The notes under the pieces are model-generated. The model searched no databases, was not told the origin of the DNA, and saw only the letters and a program-made list of their open reading frames with translations. DNA of 64,000 bases from assembly GCF_015351235.1 (NCBI RefSeq), contig NZ_JADKSJ010000001.1:1753668-1817667 (forward strand), written 5' to 3'. Below, piece after piece: positions 1-10,362 of the stretch (position 1 is its first letter; every line of letters starts with the position of its first letter). Position numbers and translations under genes: made by a program. Source of the stretch: Plantibacter sp. VKM Ac-2880 (GTDB lineage Bacteria > Actinomycetota > Actinomycetes > Actinomycetales > Microbacteriaceae).

Positions 1-256
1 CCGCGGAGCGACGGAGCTTCGTGCGGTGGTCCCGACCCCACACGAACGCCGTCCTCGTGAGCACCGGCGCATGGATCGAGAGGATGTCCAGGCCGGTCTC
101 GTCAGCCAGCGACCGGAGCGCGACCGCGTCCTGCGTCATCCGGTCCTCGGTCACCATGACCTCGACGCCGTCGTAGCCGGCTTCCGCGGCGAGTTCGAAG
201 GCGCGCCGGGTGCCGGAGGGGTACACGCAGGAGGTGCTCATGCCATGGCGGATCAT
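1..256 (-). CDS. Sugar phosphate isomerase/epimerase, N-terminal part (runs off the left edge)
   Basis: Reading the reverse strand from 256 gives an open frame to the window edge with no stop (about 85 codons). The peptide contains TSCVYPSGTRRAFELAAEAG, then GYDGVEVMV and later LSIHAPVLT. This is the first strand and helix pattern of the xylose-isomerase-like TIM barrel (AP endonuclease 2 superfamily), typical of actinobacterial sugar phosphate isomerases/epimerases. In-frame ATGs lie at 268, 256 and 241. I chose 256 because a TATGCT -10-like hexamer sits 7 nt before it, the leaderless spacing seen elsewhere in the window. It is divergent from otsA. The substrate cannot be inferred from this fragment. 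Confidence 0.72.
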   Translation of the reverse strand, partial: MIRHGMSTSCVYPSGTRRAFELAAEAGYDGVEVMVTEDRMTQDAVALRSLADETGLDILSIHAPVLTRTAFVWGRDHRTKLRRSA

Positions 257-298
257 CAGCGCAAGCATATGCTCGCCGTCTGAACACGCGGTTTCGCC

Positions 299-1882
299 GT
301 GCGGAACGCTGCTAGCCTGAAGGGCGAACCCGAGCAACCCGGGAGGGTCATCATCACCAGATATTCCGCGCCTGACGGCGGATCAGCGTCGACCTTCGAC
401 TTCATCGTGGTCTCCAACCGACTGCCGGTCGACCGTGTCGTCGATGCAGACGGTGCCGAGAGCTGGAGGACCTCTCCCGGCGGCCTCGTCACCGCCCTCG
501 AACCCGTCATGCGCGGCGCGGACGGTGCCTGGATCGGGTGGGCCGGGTCGGCCGACCTCGAGATCGAGCCGTTCGACAACGACGACATGTGGATCATCCC
601 GGTGCCGCTGTCGGAGGAGGAGATCGCCCGCTACTACGAGGGCTTCTCGAACGACACGATCTGGCCGCTCTACCACGACGTCATCGCGCCGCCGAGCTAC
701 CACCGCGAATGGTGGGACTCCTACGTGGCCGTCAACCGCCGCTTCGCCCAGGCCGCAGCGGCCGCAGCATCCGATGGAGCGACCGTGTGGGTGCAGGACT
801 ACCAGCTGCAGCTCGTGCCGAAGATCCTCCGCGAGCTCCGTCCCGACCTCACGATCGGGTTCTTCAACCACATCCCGTTCCCGGCCTACGGGATCTACTC
901 CCAGCTCCCGTGGCGCCGCCAGATCATCGAAGGACTGCTCGGCGCGGACGTCATCGGGTTCCAGCGCGTGGCAGACGCCGGGAACTTCTCCCGGGCGGTC
1001 CGCCGCCTGTTCGGGTACGAGACGAAGGGTGCCGCGATCCAGGTCCCGCTCGACGCCGCGCTCGTGTCCGTCACGACGGACGCCGCGCCGGCCGCGTCGA
1101 AGCGAGGCGCTCCGTACCGCACGGTCATCGCGAGGCACTTCCCGATCTCGATCGACAGCCAGGGCTACCAGGCGCTCGCCCAGCGCCCGGAGATCATCGC
1201 GAGGGCCAAGCAGATCCGTGAGGAGCTGGGCAACCCGGAGACGATCATGCTCGGCGTCGACCGGCTCGACTACACGAAGGGCATCGGCCACCGCCTGAAG
1301 GCCTTCGGCGAACTCCTCGAGCAGGGCAAGCTCGCCGTCGAGGACGTCACGCTGGTCCAGGTCGCGAGCCCCAGCCGTGAGCGGGTCGAGACCTACCGCC
1401 AGCTGCGCGACGACATCGAGCAGACGGTGGGCCGGATCAACGGCGACTTCGGTACGATCGGCCACACCGCGATCCAGTACCTCCACCACGGGTACCCGCG
1501 CGAGGAGATGGCCGCCCTCTACCTCGCCGCCGACGTCATGCTGGTGACGGCTCTGCGCGACGGGATGAACCTCGTCGCCAAGGAGTACGTCGCGGCACGC
1601 TACGACAACGACGGTGTCCTCGTGTTGAGCGAGTTCGCCGGGGCATCCGACGAGCTGAAGCAGGCGTTGAAGATCAACCCGCACGACATCGAGGGACTCA
1701 AGTCCGCGATCCTGCAGGCGGTCCACATGACGAAGGCGGAACGCGGCCGGAGGATGCGTGCGTTGCGTAAGCGCGTGATGGAGTACGACGTCGCCCGCTG
1801 GTCCGCGTCCTTCCTCGACGAGCTGCACCGCGTCCGCGACACGGCATCGACCACCGAGCAGGGGAGCACCACCCAGTCATGA
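299..1882 (+). CDS. otsA: Alpha,alpha-trehalose-phosphate synthase (UDP-/GDP-forming)
   Basis: GT20-family enzyme that joins UDP-glucose (or GDP-glucose) and glucose 6-phosphate to make trehalose 6-phosphate in the cytoplasm. Family motifs are in order: VVSNRLPVD near the N-terminus, WVQDYQLQLVP, GVDRLDYTKGI and ALRDGMNLVAKEYVA. The length fits the family once a short unaligned N-terminus is allowed for. otsB follows with an ATGA overlap, so the two are one operon. The start is uncertain. The only upstream in-frame start codon is GTG 299, but a TAGCCT -10-like element (313-318) lies just inside it. The best ribosome site, GGGAGG (341-346), stands 6 nt before an ATC codon at 353. The true N-terminus may therefore be 18 residues shorter with a non-standard start. 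Confidence 0.93.
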   Translation: MRNAASLKGEPEQPGRVIITRYSAPDGGSASTFDFIVVSNRLPVDRVVDADGAESWRTSPGGLVTALEPVMRGADGAWIGWAGSADLEIEPFDNDDMWIIPVPLSEEEIARYYEGFSNDTIWPLYHDVIAPPSYHREWWDSYVAVNRRFAQAAAAAASDGATVWVQDYQLQLVPKILRELRPDLTIGFFNHIPFPAYGIYSQLPWRRQIIEGLLGADVIGFQRVADAGNFSRAVRRLFGYETKGAAIQVPLDAALVSVTTDAAPAASKRGAPYRTVIARHFPISIDSQGYQALAQRPEIIARAKQIREELGNPETIMLGVDRLDYTKGIGHRLKAFGELLEQGKLAVEDVTLVQVASPSRERVETYRQLRDDIEQTVGRINGDFGTIGHTAIQYLHHGYPREEMAALYLAADVMLVTALRDGMNLVAKEYVAARYDNDGVLVLSEFAGASDELKQALKINPHDIEGLKSAILQAVHMTKAERGRRMRALRKRVMEYDVARWSASFLDELHRVRDTASTTEQGSTTQS

Positions 1883-2700
1883 GCACCACCGACGAGCCCA
1901 CCGACACCCTCGGAGGGCTTCCCCTCGGGTTGCGCGCGGAGTTGCGCCGCCTGGCCGACGTCCCGAGCCTCCTGGTCGCCCTCGACTTCGACGGCACCCT
2001 GGCGCCCGAGGTCGACGACCCGGATCAGGCCCGTGCCCTGCCGGCGGCACGCAAAGCCGTCCTCGCGCTCATGGACCTGCCAGGCACCCGGGTCGCGCTC
2101 GTGTCCGGGCGCGCCATCGACAGCCTCGTGGCGGTGGCGGAGCTGCCCGATCACGCGCTGTTCGCCGGCTCGCACGGCGTCGAGATCCGCCTCGACAACC
2201 CCGACGACGCGCTCGCCCTCGACGACGAGGAACGCGAGCAGCGGGAGACGCTGCAGCGGATCCTCCAGGACGTCGCCGGGGGTTACGATAATGTCTGGAT
2301 CGAGCGGAAGCCGGCAGGGTTCGCCCTGCACACCAGGCTCGCCAGTGAAGAAGACTCCAGGATCGCCCACCTCGAAGCACTCGCCCACACCAAGGACGAG
2401 TTCGGCGCCCTGACGGTTCGCGAGGGCAAGAACGTCCTCGAGTTCTCGCTCAGGAGCGCGACCAAGGGCGAAGCCGTCGAACACCTCCGGCGGTACACCA
2501 AAGCAGACGCCGTGTTCTATGCGGGCGACGACGTCACGGATGAGGACGCGTTCGGTGCGCTCGGCCCGGGAGACCTCGGGGTGAAGAGCGGCACCGGCGT
2601 GACCGCCGCGGATTTCCGGGTTGAAGGACCATCGGAGATAGCGCGAGTCCTCGGCATGCTCGCGGAATATCGAAGCAACAAGGAAGCCGTAGACTCTTAA
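1879..2700 (+). CDS. otsB: Trehalose-6-phosphate phosphatase
   Basis: HAD-superfamily phosphatase (273 aa) that dephosphorylates trehalose 6-phosphate to trehalose, completing the OtsAB route. The catalytic DFDGTL motif is at residues 36-41, with the nucleophile Asp first and the general acid Asp third. VALVSGRA is motif II and GDDVTDED near residue 214 is the metal-binding motif IV. The start ATG overlaps the otsA stop by four bases. The last 20 codons use unusual triplets (ATA, CGA, TAT, GTA, TCT, stop TAA), probably because they also carry the ilvD promoter. ilvD begins 1 nt after the stop. Confidence 0.93.
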   Translation: MSTTDEPTDTLGGLPLGLRAELRRLADVPSLLVALDFDGTLAPEVDDPDQARALPAARKAVLALMDLPGTRVALVSGRAIDSLVAVAELPDHALFAGSHGVEIRLDNPDDALALDDEEREQRETLQRILQDVAGGYDNVWIERKPAGFALHTRLASEEDSRIAHLEALAHTKDEFGALTVREGKNVLEFSLRSATKGEAVEHLRRYTKADAVFYAGDDVTDEDAFGALGPGDLGVKSGTGVTAADFRVEGPSEIARVLGMLAEYRSNKEAVDS

Positions 2701-2701
2701 A
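2690..2701 (+). promoter_or_regulatory. Likely -10 element of a leaderless ilvD transcript
   Basis: TAGACT (2690-2695) followed by 6 nt and the ilvD ATG at 2702, inside the end of otsB. The -35 region is not recognisable. The spacing matches the TANNNT-6/8-start pattern seen before many genes here, so ilvD probably has its own promoter in addition to any read-through from otsAB. Confidence 0.5.
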
Positions 2702-4396
2702 ATGCCAGAGATCGACATCAAACCACGCAGCCGTGCCGTCACCGACGGGATCGAGGCGACCACCTCGCGCGGCATGCTCCGCGCCGTCGGCATGGGCGAC
2801 GAGGACTGGGACAAGCCCCAGATCGGCATCGCGAGCTCGTGGAACGAGATCACGCCCTGCAACCTCTCGCTCGACCGGCTGGCCCAGGGCGCCAAGGAAG
2901 GCGTCCACTCCGGTGGCGGGTACCCGCTCCAGTTCGGCACGATCTCCGTCTCCGACGGCATCTCGATGGGGCATGAGGGCATGCACTTCTCGCTCGTGTC
3001 GCGAGAGGTCATCGCCGACAGCGTCGAGACCGTCGTCATGGCCGAGCGCCTGGACGGCACCGTCCTGCTCGCGGGCTGCGACAAGTCGCTGCCGGGCATG
3101 CTCATGGCGGCCGCCCGTCTCGACCTCTCCTCGGTGTTCCTCTACGCCGGCTCGATCGCTCCGGGGTGGGTCAAGCTCACCGACGGCACGGAGAAGGAGG
3201 TCACGATCATCGACTCCTTCGAGGCCGTCGGGGCCTGCAAAGCCGGGAACATGAGCGAAGAAGACCTCAAGCGCATCGAGTGCGCCATCGCCCCGGGCGA
3301 GGGCGCCTGTGGCGGGATGTACACGGCCAACACCATGGCCTCGGTCGCCGAGGCGCTCGGGATGAGCCTTCCCGGTTCGGCGTCCCCGCCCTCGGCCGAT
3401 CGCCGCCGCGACTACTTCGCTCACCGTTCGGGTGAAGCCGTCGTCAACATGCTCCGTCTCGGCATCACCGCCCGCGACATCCTCACCAAGGAGGCGTTCG
3501 AGAACGCCATCGCCGTCGCGATGGCCTTCGGCGGCTCGACGAACGTGGTCCTGCACCTGCTGGCGATCGCCCGTGAGGCCGAGGTCGACCTCACGCTCGA
3601 CGACTTCAACCGCATCGGTGACAAGGTCCCGCACATCGGCGACCTCAAGCCGTTCGGCCAGTACGTCATGAACGACGTCGACCGTCACGGCGGCGTCCCC
3701 GTCGTCATGAAGGCCCTGCTCGACGCCGGACTCCTGCACGGCGACTGCCTCACGGTCACCGGCAAGACGGTCGCCGAGAACCTCGCCGACATCAACCCGG
3801 ACCCGATCGACGGCACGGTCATCCGCACGCTGGACAACCCGATCCACGCGACCGGCGGCATCACCATCCTCAAGGGCTCGTTCGCCCCTGAGGGAGCCGT
3901 CGTCAAGACCGCCGGCTTCGACGCCGAGGTCTTCGAAGGACCCGCGCGGGTCTTCGAACGTGAACGCGGTGCCATGGACGCGCTCACCGAGGGCAAGATC
4001 AACAAGGGCGACGTCGTCATCATCCGCTACGAGGGCCCGAAGGGTGGGCCGGGAATGCGCGAGATGCTCGCGATCACGGCCGCCATCAAGGGCGCGGGGC
4101 TCGGCAAAGATGTACTACTCTTGACGGACGGTCGATTCTCAGGCGGCACAACCGGACTGTGCATCGGCCACATAGCACCCGAAGCGGTGGACGCAGGTCC
4201 AATCGCCTTCGTGCGCGATGGTGATCTGATACGGGTCGATATCGCTGGCCGCTCGCTCGACCTACTCGTCGACGACGCAGAGCTGGAAGCCCGCCGCGAA
4301 GGCTGGGCGCCTCTTCCCCCGCGCTATACCCGTGGCGTTCTCGCAAAGTACTCTCGTCTCGTGCACTCCGCAGCGGAGGGCGCGATCACGGGGTAA
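2702..4396 (+). CDS. ilvD: Dihydroxy-acid dehydratase
   Basis: Iron-sulfur dehydratase (564 aa) that turns 2,3-dihydroxy-3-methylbutanoate or -pentanoate into the 2-keto acids for valine, leucine and isoleucine. The three cluster cysteines of the IlvD/EDD family are present at about C53 (TPCNLSL), C126 (GCDKSLPG) and C203 ([12 protein letters not shown]). The length is normal. There is no Shine-Dalgarno sequence before the ATG, which fits leaderless initiation. It is the first gene of ilvD-ilvB-ilvH-ilvC. From about 4106 to the stop, codon choice changes sharply to GTA, CTA, ATA, GCA, CGA, GAT and TCT, although the protein stays family-like. This suggests a patch of different origin (see findings). 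Confidence 0.97.
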   Translation: MPEIDIKPRSRAVTDGIEATTSRGMLRAVGMGDEDWDKPQIGIASSWNEITPCNLSLDRLAQGAKEGVHSGGGYPLQFGTISVSDGISMGHEGMHFSLVSREVIADSVETVVMAERLDGTVLLAGCDKSLPGMLMAAARLDLSSVFLYAGSIAPGWVKLTDGTEKEVTIIDSFEAVGACKAGNMSEEDLKRIECAIAPGEGACGGMYTANTMASVAEALGMSLPGSASPPSADRRRDYFAHRSGEAVVNMLRLGITARDILTKEAFENAIAVAMAFGGSTNVVLHLLAIAREAEVDLTLDDFNRIGDKVPHIGDLKPFGQYVMNDVDRHGGVPVVMKALLDAGLLHGDCLTVTGKTVAENLADINPDPIDGTVIRTLDNPIHATGGITILKGSFAPEGAVVKTAGFDAEVFEGPARVFERERGAMDALTEGKINKGDVVIIRYEGPKGGPGMREMLAITAAIKGAGLGKDVLLLTDGRFSGGTTGLCIGHIAPEAVDAGPIAFVRDGDLIRVDIAGRSLDLLVDDAELEARREGWAPLPPRYTRGVLAKYSRLVHSAAEGAITG

Positions 4397-4438
4397 CCGA
4401 GCATCTCGTTCGTGCATCTCATCGCTGAAGGAATCATC

Positions 4439-6244
4439 ATGCCCACGGAGTCCCAACCCGTGCCTCACCCCAGAACACCGGCGGCTGCGGCTGCCCCGGA
4501 GATCCTGACCGGAGCGCAGGCGATCGTCCGATCGCTCGAGCTGCTCGGGGTCACCGACATCTTCGGTCTGCCCGGCGGAGCGATCCTGCCGACGTACGAC
4601 CCGCTGATGGACTCGACGAAACTCCGCCACATCCTCGTCCGGCACGAGCAGGGCGCCGGGCACGCGGCCGAGGGCTACGCAGCGGCCGGTGGCGGGATCG
4701 GCGTCTGCATCGCGACGTCCGGTCCTGGCGCGACGAACCTCGTCACGGCCATCGCCGACGCCTACATGGACTCGGTGCCCATGGTCGCGATCACCGGACA
4801 GGTCTTCTCGACCCTCATGGGCACGGACGCGTTCCAGGAGGCGGACATCGTCGGCATCACCATGCCGATCACGAAGCACTCCTTCCTCGTGAAGACGCCG
4901 GAGGACGTTCCGGCCGCCATCGCGGCGGCGTACGAGATCGCCGGGACGGGCCGTCCCGGTCCGGTGCTCGTCGACATCACCAAGGACGCCCAGCAGGCCG
5001 AGGCACCGTTCATCTGGCCGCCGAAGATCGACCTGCCGGGCTACCGTCCGGTGACGAAGGCGCACGGCAAGCAGATCCAGGCAGCAGCACAGCTACTGGT
5101 GAACGCGAAGAAGCCCGTCCTCTACGTCGGTGGCGGCGTCATCCGGTCGAAGGCCTCGGAGGAACTGCTCGCCCTGGCCGAAGCCGTCGGCGCGCCGGTC
5201 GTCACCACCCTCATGGCCCGCGGAGCGTTCCCGGACTCCCACCAGCAGCACCTCGGCATGCCCGGCATGCACGGCACCGTCCCCGCCGTGCTCGCCCTGC
5301 AGGAGTCCGACCTGCTCGTGTCCCTCGGCGCCCGCTTCGATGACCGCGTGACCGGGAAGGCGTCGCTGTTCGCACCGAACGCGAAGGTCGTCCACGTCGA
5401 CGTCGACCCCGCCGAGATCTCGAAGATCCGCATCGCCGACGTCCCGATCGTCGGCGACGCGAAGGACGTCATCGTCGATCTGCAGTCGGCCTTCGAGGCG
5501 GCGGCCCGAGAAGTCACGCCCGACATCACCGAGTGGTGGGCGTACCTCGACGGCCTCCGCGAGGAGTTCCCGCTCGGTTACGCCGCACCCACCGACGGCC
5601 TGCTGGCTCCGCAGCACGTGATCTCGCGCATCGGTGAGCTCACCGGGCCGGAGGGCGTGTTCGCATCCGGTGTGGGGCAACACCAGATGTGGGCCGCCCA
5701 GTTCATCAAGTACGAGCGCCCGAACTCCTGGCTGAACTCCGGCGGTGCCGGAACCATGGGGTACTCGGTCCCGGCCGCCATGGGCGCCAAGGTGGCCCAG
5801 CCCGACCGCCACGTGTGGGCGATCGACGGCGACGGCTGCTTCCAGATGACGAACCAGGAACTCGCGACCTGCACGATCAACAACATCCCGATCAAGGTCG
5901 CGATCATCAACAACTCCTCGCTCGGTATGGTCCGCCAGTGGCAGACGCTCTTCTACGACGGCCGGTACTCCAACACCGACCTCAACACCGGACACGACAC
6001 CATCCGCATCCCCGATTTCGTCAAGCTCGCGGAGGCCTACGGCTGCCTCGCGATCCGCGTGACGAAGGAGGAGGAGGTCGACGCGGCCATCAAGCTCGCG
6101 CTCGAGACCAACGACCGCCCGGTCGTGATCGACTTCGTCGTGAGTGCCGACGCGATGGTGTGGCCGATGGTGCCGCAGGGCGTCAGCAACAGCTACGTCC
6201 AGTACGCCAAGGATCACAGTCCGTCGTTCGATGAGGAGGCCTGA
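4439..6244 (+). CDS. ilvB: Acetolactate synthase, large (catalytic) subunit
   Basis: ThDP-dependent enzyme (601 aa) making acetolactate or acetohydroxybutyrate from pyruvate and 2-ketobutyrate, the first common step to the branched-chain amino acids. Seen: GLPGGAILP and the activating Glu in the [13 protein letters not shown] segment of the Pyr domain, a central FAD/Rossmann-like domain, and the ThDP-binding GDG...NN segment of the PP domain ([14 protein letters not shown], then [13 protein letters not shown]). Start ATG 4439 is preceded by GAAGGA at 4427-4432. An in-frame GTG at 4412 has no such site. ilvH begins 2 nt after the stop, so the two subunits are co-translated. Confidence 0.96.
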   Translation: MPTESQPVPHPRTPAAAAAPEILTGAQAIVRSLELLGVTDIFGLPGGAILPTYDPLMDSTKLRHILVRHEQGAGHAAEGYAAAGGGIGVCIATSGPGATNLVTAIADAYMDSVPMVAITGQVFSTLMGTDAFQEADIVGITMPITKHSFLVKTPEDVPAAIAAAYEIAGTGRPGPVLVDITKDAQQAEAPFIWPPKIDLPGYRPVTKAHGKQIQAAAQLLVNAKKPVLYVGGGVIRSKASEELLALAEAVGAPVVTTLMARGAFPDSHQQHLGMPGMHGTVPAVLALQESDLLVSLGARFDDRVTGKASLFAPNAKVVHVDVDPAEISKIRIADVPIVGDAKDVIVDLQSAFEAAAREVTPDITEWWAYLDGLREEFPLGYAAPTDGLLAPQHVISRIGELTGPEGVFASGVGQHQMWAAQFIKYERPNSWLNSGGAGTMGYSVPAAMGAKVAQPDRHVWAIDGDGCFQMTNQELATCTINNIPIKVAIINNSSLGMVRQWQTLFYDGRYSNTDLNTGHDTIRIPDFVKLAEAYGCLAIRVTKEEEVDAAIKLALETNDRPVVIDFVVSADAMVWPMVPQGVSNSYVQYAKDHSPSFDEEA

Positions 6245-6246
6245 GC

Positions 6247-6756
6247 ATGAGCAGCCACGTCCTGAGCCTCCTCGTCGAGGACAAGCCCGGTCTGCTGACC
6301 CGCGTCGCCGGGTTGTTCGCCCGCCGGGGCTTCAACATCGAGAGCCTCGCGGTCGGCCACAGCGAGATCGAGGGTCTGTCCAGGATCACGGTCGTCGTCG
6401 ACGTCGAGGAGCTCCCGCTCGAACAGGTGACGAAGCAGCTGAACAAGCTCATCAACGTCATCAAGATCGTGGAACTCGATCCGGCGCAGTCGGTCCAGCG
6501 CGAGCACCTGCTCATCAAGGTCCGTGTCGACAACTCCACCCGTTCCCAGGTGCTCGAGGCCGTCAACCTGTTCCGCGCCCGCGTCGTCGACGTGGCCACG
6601 GATGCGCTCGTCATCGAGGTCACGGGTGACTCGGGGAAGACGACGGCCTTCCTCAAGGTGCTCGAGCCCTACGGCATCAAGGAGATCGCCCAGTCGGGCC
6701 TCCTCGCCATCGGGCGCGGGTCCAAGTCCATCACCGAACGCGTCTTCAAGAACTAG
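6247..6756 (+). CDS. ilvH: Acetolactate synthase, small (regulatory) subunit
   Basis: Regulatory subunit (169 aa) that binds IlvB, raises its activity and confers valine feedback inhibition. The N-terminal ACT domain starts with HVLSLLVEDKPGLLTRVAGL and continues with RRGFNIESLAVG, the usual signature. The C-terminal half matches the IlvN/IlvH C-terminal domain and ends with the typical GRGSKSITERVF segment. It lies 2 nt after ilvB and 48 nt before ilvC. The ilvC Shine-Dalgarno sequence is in that gap. Confidence 0.96.
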   Translation: MSSHVLSLLVEDKPGLLTRVAGLFARRGFNIESLAVGHSEIEGLSRITVVVDVEELPLEQVTKQLNKLINVIKIVELDPAQSVQREHLLIKVRVDNSTRSQVLEAVNLFRARVVDVATDALVIEVTGDSGKTTAFLKVLEPYGIKEIAQSGLLAIGRGSKSITERVFKN

Positions 6757-7833
<1,077 letters not shown>

Positions 7834-7867
7834 TCAGTAGGATCGGCCGTCCGACGGCATCGATCAG

Positions 7868-7899
7868 AACGCCCGCCCCGTGATCACGGGGCGGGCGTT
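7868..7899. terminator. Perfect palindromic terminator between ilvC and the fucosidase gene
   Basis: Thirty-two bases form an exact palindrome: a GC-rich arm AACGCCCGCCCCG, central TGATCA, and the complementary arm. Being symmetric and between convergent genes, it can stop transcription from both sides. There is no clear U-tract, as is common in actinobacteria. Confidence 0.85.
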
Positions 7900-7916
7900 C
7901 CGTCGTCATCGGAGGT

Positions 7917-9239
7917 TCAGCCAGGCAGCTGCTCGCCGTCGCGTGGTTCGAGGAAGATCTCGATGACGGGGATCGGCGTGGCGGGTTCGCCGATCGGCAG
8001 ATGCAGCGTCACCGTGTCAGGACCGAGCCCCTTCGGCTGGGTGTGCTGATTCGGTAGGTCGTGCTCCGGTCGATGCACCTGGAACGGGACCTCGGAGCCG
8101 TCCGACAGGAGTTGCGCGTAGCGCACCCTGCCGCCGAGTCCCGGCAGGTGCAGATGCACGAACGGCCAGGCGAAGACGTGCACGTAGAGGCGGTCGCCGC
8201 GCTGGGTGTACCGGACATCAGACGGGCTCGCGAACTCGGACGGACCGCACCCACGGATCGCACGTTCATGCAGCGCGAACCAGTCGGCCAGCACCTCCAG
8301 GCGTTCGACGGCCCGAGGATCGATCGTCCCGCGGGCCGTCGGTCCGATGTTCAGGAGCATGTTGCCGTTCTTCGACACGGAGTCGATGAGCATCCGCAGG
8401 AGGAGTTCCGGTGACTTGTAGTCGAGGTTGTCCCGGTCGTACCCCCAGCTCCCGTTCAACGTCTGGCAGGCCTCCCAGCGGAGCGGTCCGCCGTCCGCGT
8501 CGACCGGTGTCTCGACGGGTTGGTACTGCTCCGGCGTCGTGATGTCGCCCGGGAGCTCCAGTCGGTCGTTGATGAGGATGTCCGGCTGCAGCTCGCGGAT
8601 CATCGAGACGAGTTCCTCGGATCCCCAGTCCGCCGCACCCTTGCCCGGCAGCCCCTCGATGCCCTGCGAGTAACTGAAGTCGAAGAACAGGTAGTCGACC
8701 GTGCCGTACCCGGTGAGGAGTTCGCGCACCTGACCGTGGAGGTAGTCGCGGTAGCGGTCCCACTCGCGGTCCGCGTTGGCGACGAGCGCCTCAGTGTCGT
8801 TGCGCAGCGGGTGGATCCCATCGACGGTGAAGTCGGGGTGATGCCAGTCGATCAGCGAGTGGTAGAAACCGATCCGCAGCCCCTCGGCGCGGAAGGCCTC
8901 CACGAACTCGGCCACGAGGTCACGGCCGGCCGGCGTGTTCATCGAGGTGAAGTCGGTGAGCGCCGAGTCCCAGAGGCAGAAGCCGTCGTGGTGCTTCGTC
9001 GTGAGGACGGCGTATCGGAAGCCGGCGGCCTTCGCCTGCCTGGCCCAGGCGTGCGGGTCGAACCGGTCAGGGTCGAAGTGCTCGCGGTAGCGCTCGTAGT
9101 GCGCGGCGGACTGGTGTTCCCGCGTCTGTACCCATTCGTGCCGGGCGGGGAGCGCGTACAGGCCCCAGTGCAGGAAGAGTCCGAATCTCGCCTCGTCGAA
9201 CCAGGCGGCGTCGGGTCTGGGGGTGGTGGTCTCGGTCAC
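7917..9239 (-). CDS. Alpha-L-fucosidase, GH29 family
   Basis: Glycoside hydrolase (440 aa) expected to release terminal L-fucose with retention of configuration. Seen: FGLFLHWGLYALP near residues 19-31, the TKHHDGFCLWDS block at 81-92, and VDYLFFDFSY with the probable nucleophile Asp at about 187. All are characteristic of GH29. There is no signal peptide, so it should act inside the cell on imported oligosaccharide. Start GTG 9239 has AAAGG 5 nt upstream; an upstream in-frame GTG at 9269 has none. It sits downstream of the dehydrogenase/kinase pair but has its own promoter-like TAGCCT (9282-9287). Exact linkage specificity is unknown. Confidence 0.88.
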   Translation of the reverse strand: MTETTTPRPDAAWFDEARFGLFLHWGLYALPARHEWVQTREHQSAAHYERYREHFDPDRFDPHAWARQAKAAGFRYAVLTTKHHDGFCLWDSALTDFTSMNTPAGRDLVAEFVEAFRAEGLRIGFYHSLIDWHHPDFTVDGIHPLRNDTEALVANADREWDRYRDYLHGQVRELLTGYGTVDYLFFDFSYSQGIEGLPGKGAADWGSEELVSMIRELQPDILINDRLELPGDITTPEQYQPVETPVDADGGPLRWEACQTLNGSWGYDRDNLDYKSPELLLRMLIDSVSKNGNMLLNIGPTARGTIDPRAVERLEVLADWFALHERAIRGCGPSEFASPSDVRYTQRGDRLYVHVFAWPFVHLHLPGLGGRVRYAQLLSDGSEVPFQVHRPEHDLPNQHTQPKGLGPDTVTLHLPIGEPATPIPVIEIFLEPRDGEQLPG

Positions 9240-9244
9240 AGCGG

Positions 9245-9297
9245 CCTTTCGATCGTCGAGCGGGTTCACGGTGATGCGGGCAGGCTAACACGAAAGG
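9245..9297 (-). promoter_or_regulatory. Fucosidase promoter region flanked by CCTTTCG/CGAAAGG arms
   Basis: Reverse-strand -10-like TAGCCT occupies 9287-9282, about 43 nt before the GTG at 9239. It lies between two inverted heptamers, CCTTTCG (9245-9251) and CGAAAGG (9291-9297). Together with CGAAAC/GTTTCG in the kinase-rpiR divergent region they could be half-sites of a local regulator. This is inference from symmetry only. Confidence 0.35.
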
Positions 9298-9360
9298 TCG
9301 GATGTCTGGCCGAATGGGACGGTGCCGGCGGCACCACCCGAACGCCATCCCGCGATCGGT

Positions 9361-10362
9361 TCAGTTGCCGCCGGCCTCGACGAGCTGCACCGGTGTCCCG
9401 GTATCCAATGAGGTCTTCGCCGCGAGAGCGACGGTGAGCGCCGCGATTGCGCTCGGACCGGTCACCCGCACCGGTTCGACGTCTCGCTCGACGCAGTCGA
9501 GGAACGCGGCCATCTGTCGCTGATAGGGGTCGGTCTCGTCGAGCTCGTACGGCCGACTGGGCGTCGCGGAGCCGAGCGCCTCGATCGAGAGGGGCGCGCG
9601 ATGCGTCGGGGACGCGCCGACGAAGCGGTGCGCGAGGAGGCCGGTGCTGCCGAGCACTTCGATGGCCGAGCTGAACCCGAAGGCCGGCGGGAGCTCCATC
9701 GACGTCAGAACGCGCCCGATGCCGCCCTCGGCGTAGTCGACGGTCGTCTCGATCGGTCTGCCTGCGCCGGTCCGGCGGCTCGAGACGGCCCGCGGCGCGC
9801 CGAGGAGCCGGTTCAGCTGGTCGAAGTCGTGGATCGCGAAGTCCACCAACGGGCCACCGGAGCGCCGCTCGTCCTGCCACCACGGGGACGGGGGAGCGGG
9901 GGCGCTCAACCGTTCGGCCGTGACCGCGAGCGGCGTGCCGACGGCGCCGGCGCGCACGGCGTCGTCGATCGCCTCGTACCCGCCGAAGAACCTGACGACG
10001 TGCGCGACCATGAGGATGCGTCGGGCGTCCTCGGCGGCACGGAGGATCGCGTGGGCGTCGGCGAGCTCGAGGGCGATGGGTTTCTCCAGCAGCACGTGCT
10101 TGCCGGCTCCGAGCGCGCCGACCGCGAGGTCCCGGTGGGTGTCGGTCGGCGTGCAGATCACGACGATGCCGACCGAGGCGTCGTGCAGCACCTCGTCCAC
10201 GGAGGTCGTCAGCCGCGCACGTGGTGCCTCCGGCATCGGTCTCGGCGAGCGCGCCGAGCACAGGTACGCGATCCGGTCCGCTGCGCCGAGTCCGGCGATG
10301 GCGCGGACGTGCGCCTGCCCCATGGCACCGGTGCCGATGACGGCGATGCGCCGCGGCGTCAT
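9361..10362 (-). CDS. Gfo/Idh/MocA family oxidoreductase
   Basis: NAD(P)-dependent sugar dehydrogenase or related oxidoreductase (333 aa). The N-terminal Rossmann fold begins IAVIGTGAMGQAHVRAI. The family EKP motif appears as LLEKPIALE, with the catalytic-type Lys. The C-terminal alpha/beta domain carries HDFDQLNRLLG. Its start overlaps the stop of the upstream kinase gene by 4 nt, so the two are co-translated. Neighbours point to oxidation of an amino sugar or fucose-type sugar, but the substrate cannot be read from the sequence. Confidence 0.85.
   Translation of the reverse strand: MTPRRIAVIGTGAMGQAHVRAIAGLGAADRIAYLCSARSPRPMPEAPRARLTTSVDEVLHDASVGIVVICTPTDTHRDLAVGALGAGKHVLLEKPIALELADAHAILRAAEDARRILMVAHVVRFFGGYEAIDDAVRAGAVGTPLAVTAERLSAPAPPSPWWQDERRSGGPLVDFAIHDFDQLNRLLGAPRAVSSRRTGAGRPIETTVDYAEGGIGRVLTSMELPPAFGFSSAIEVLGSTGLLAHRFVGASPTHRAPLSIEALGSATPSRPYELDETDPYQRQMAAFLDCVERDVEPVRVTGPSAIAALTVALAAKTSLDTGTPVQLVEAGGN

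Noticed and set aside
383-1828. A 481-codon reverse frame opposite otsA
   Set aside because: Shadow of otsA, with no start signal and no recognisable protein features.
4412-4438. GTG start and possible short leader peptide before ilvB
   Set aside because: The frame is continuous with ilvB, has no stop or hairpin, and the Shine-Dalgarno GAAGGA lies inside it, pointing to ATG 4439.
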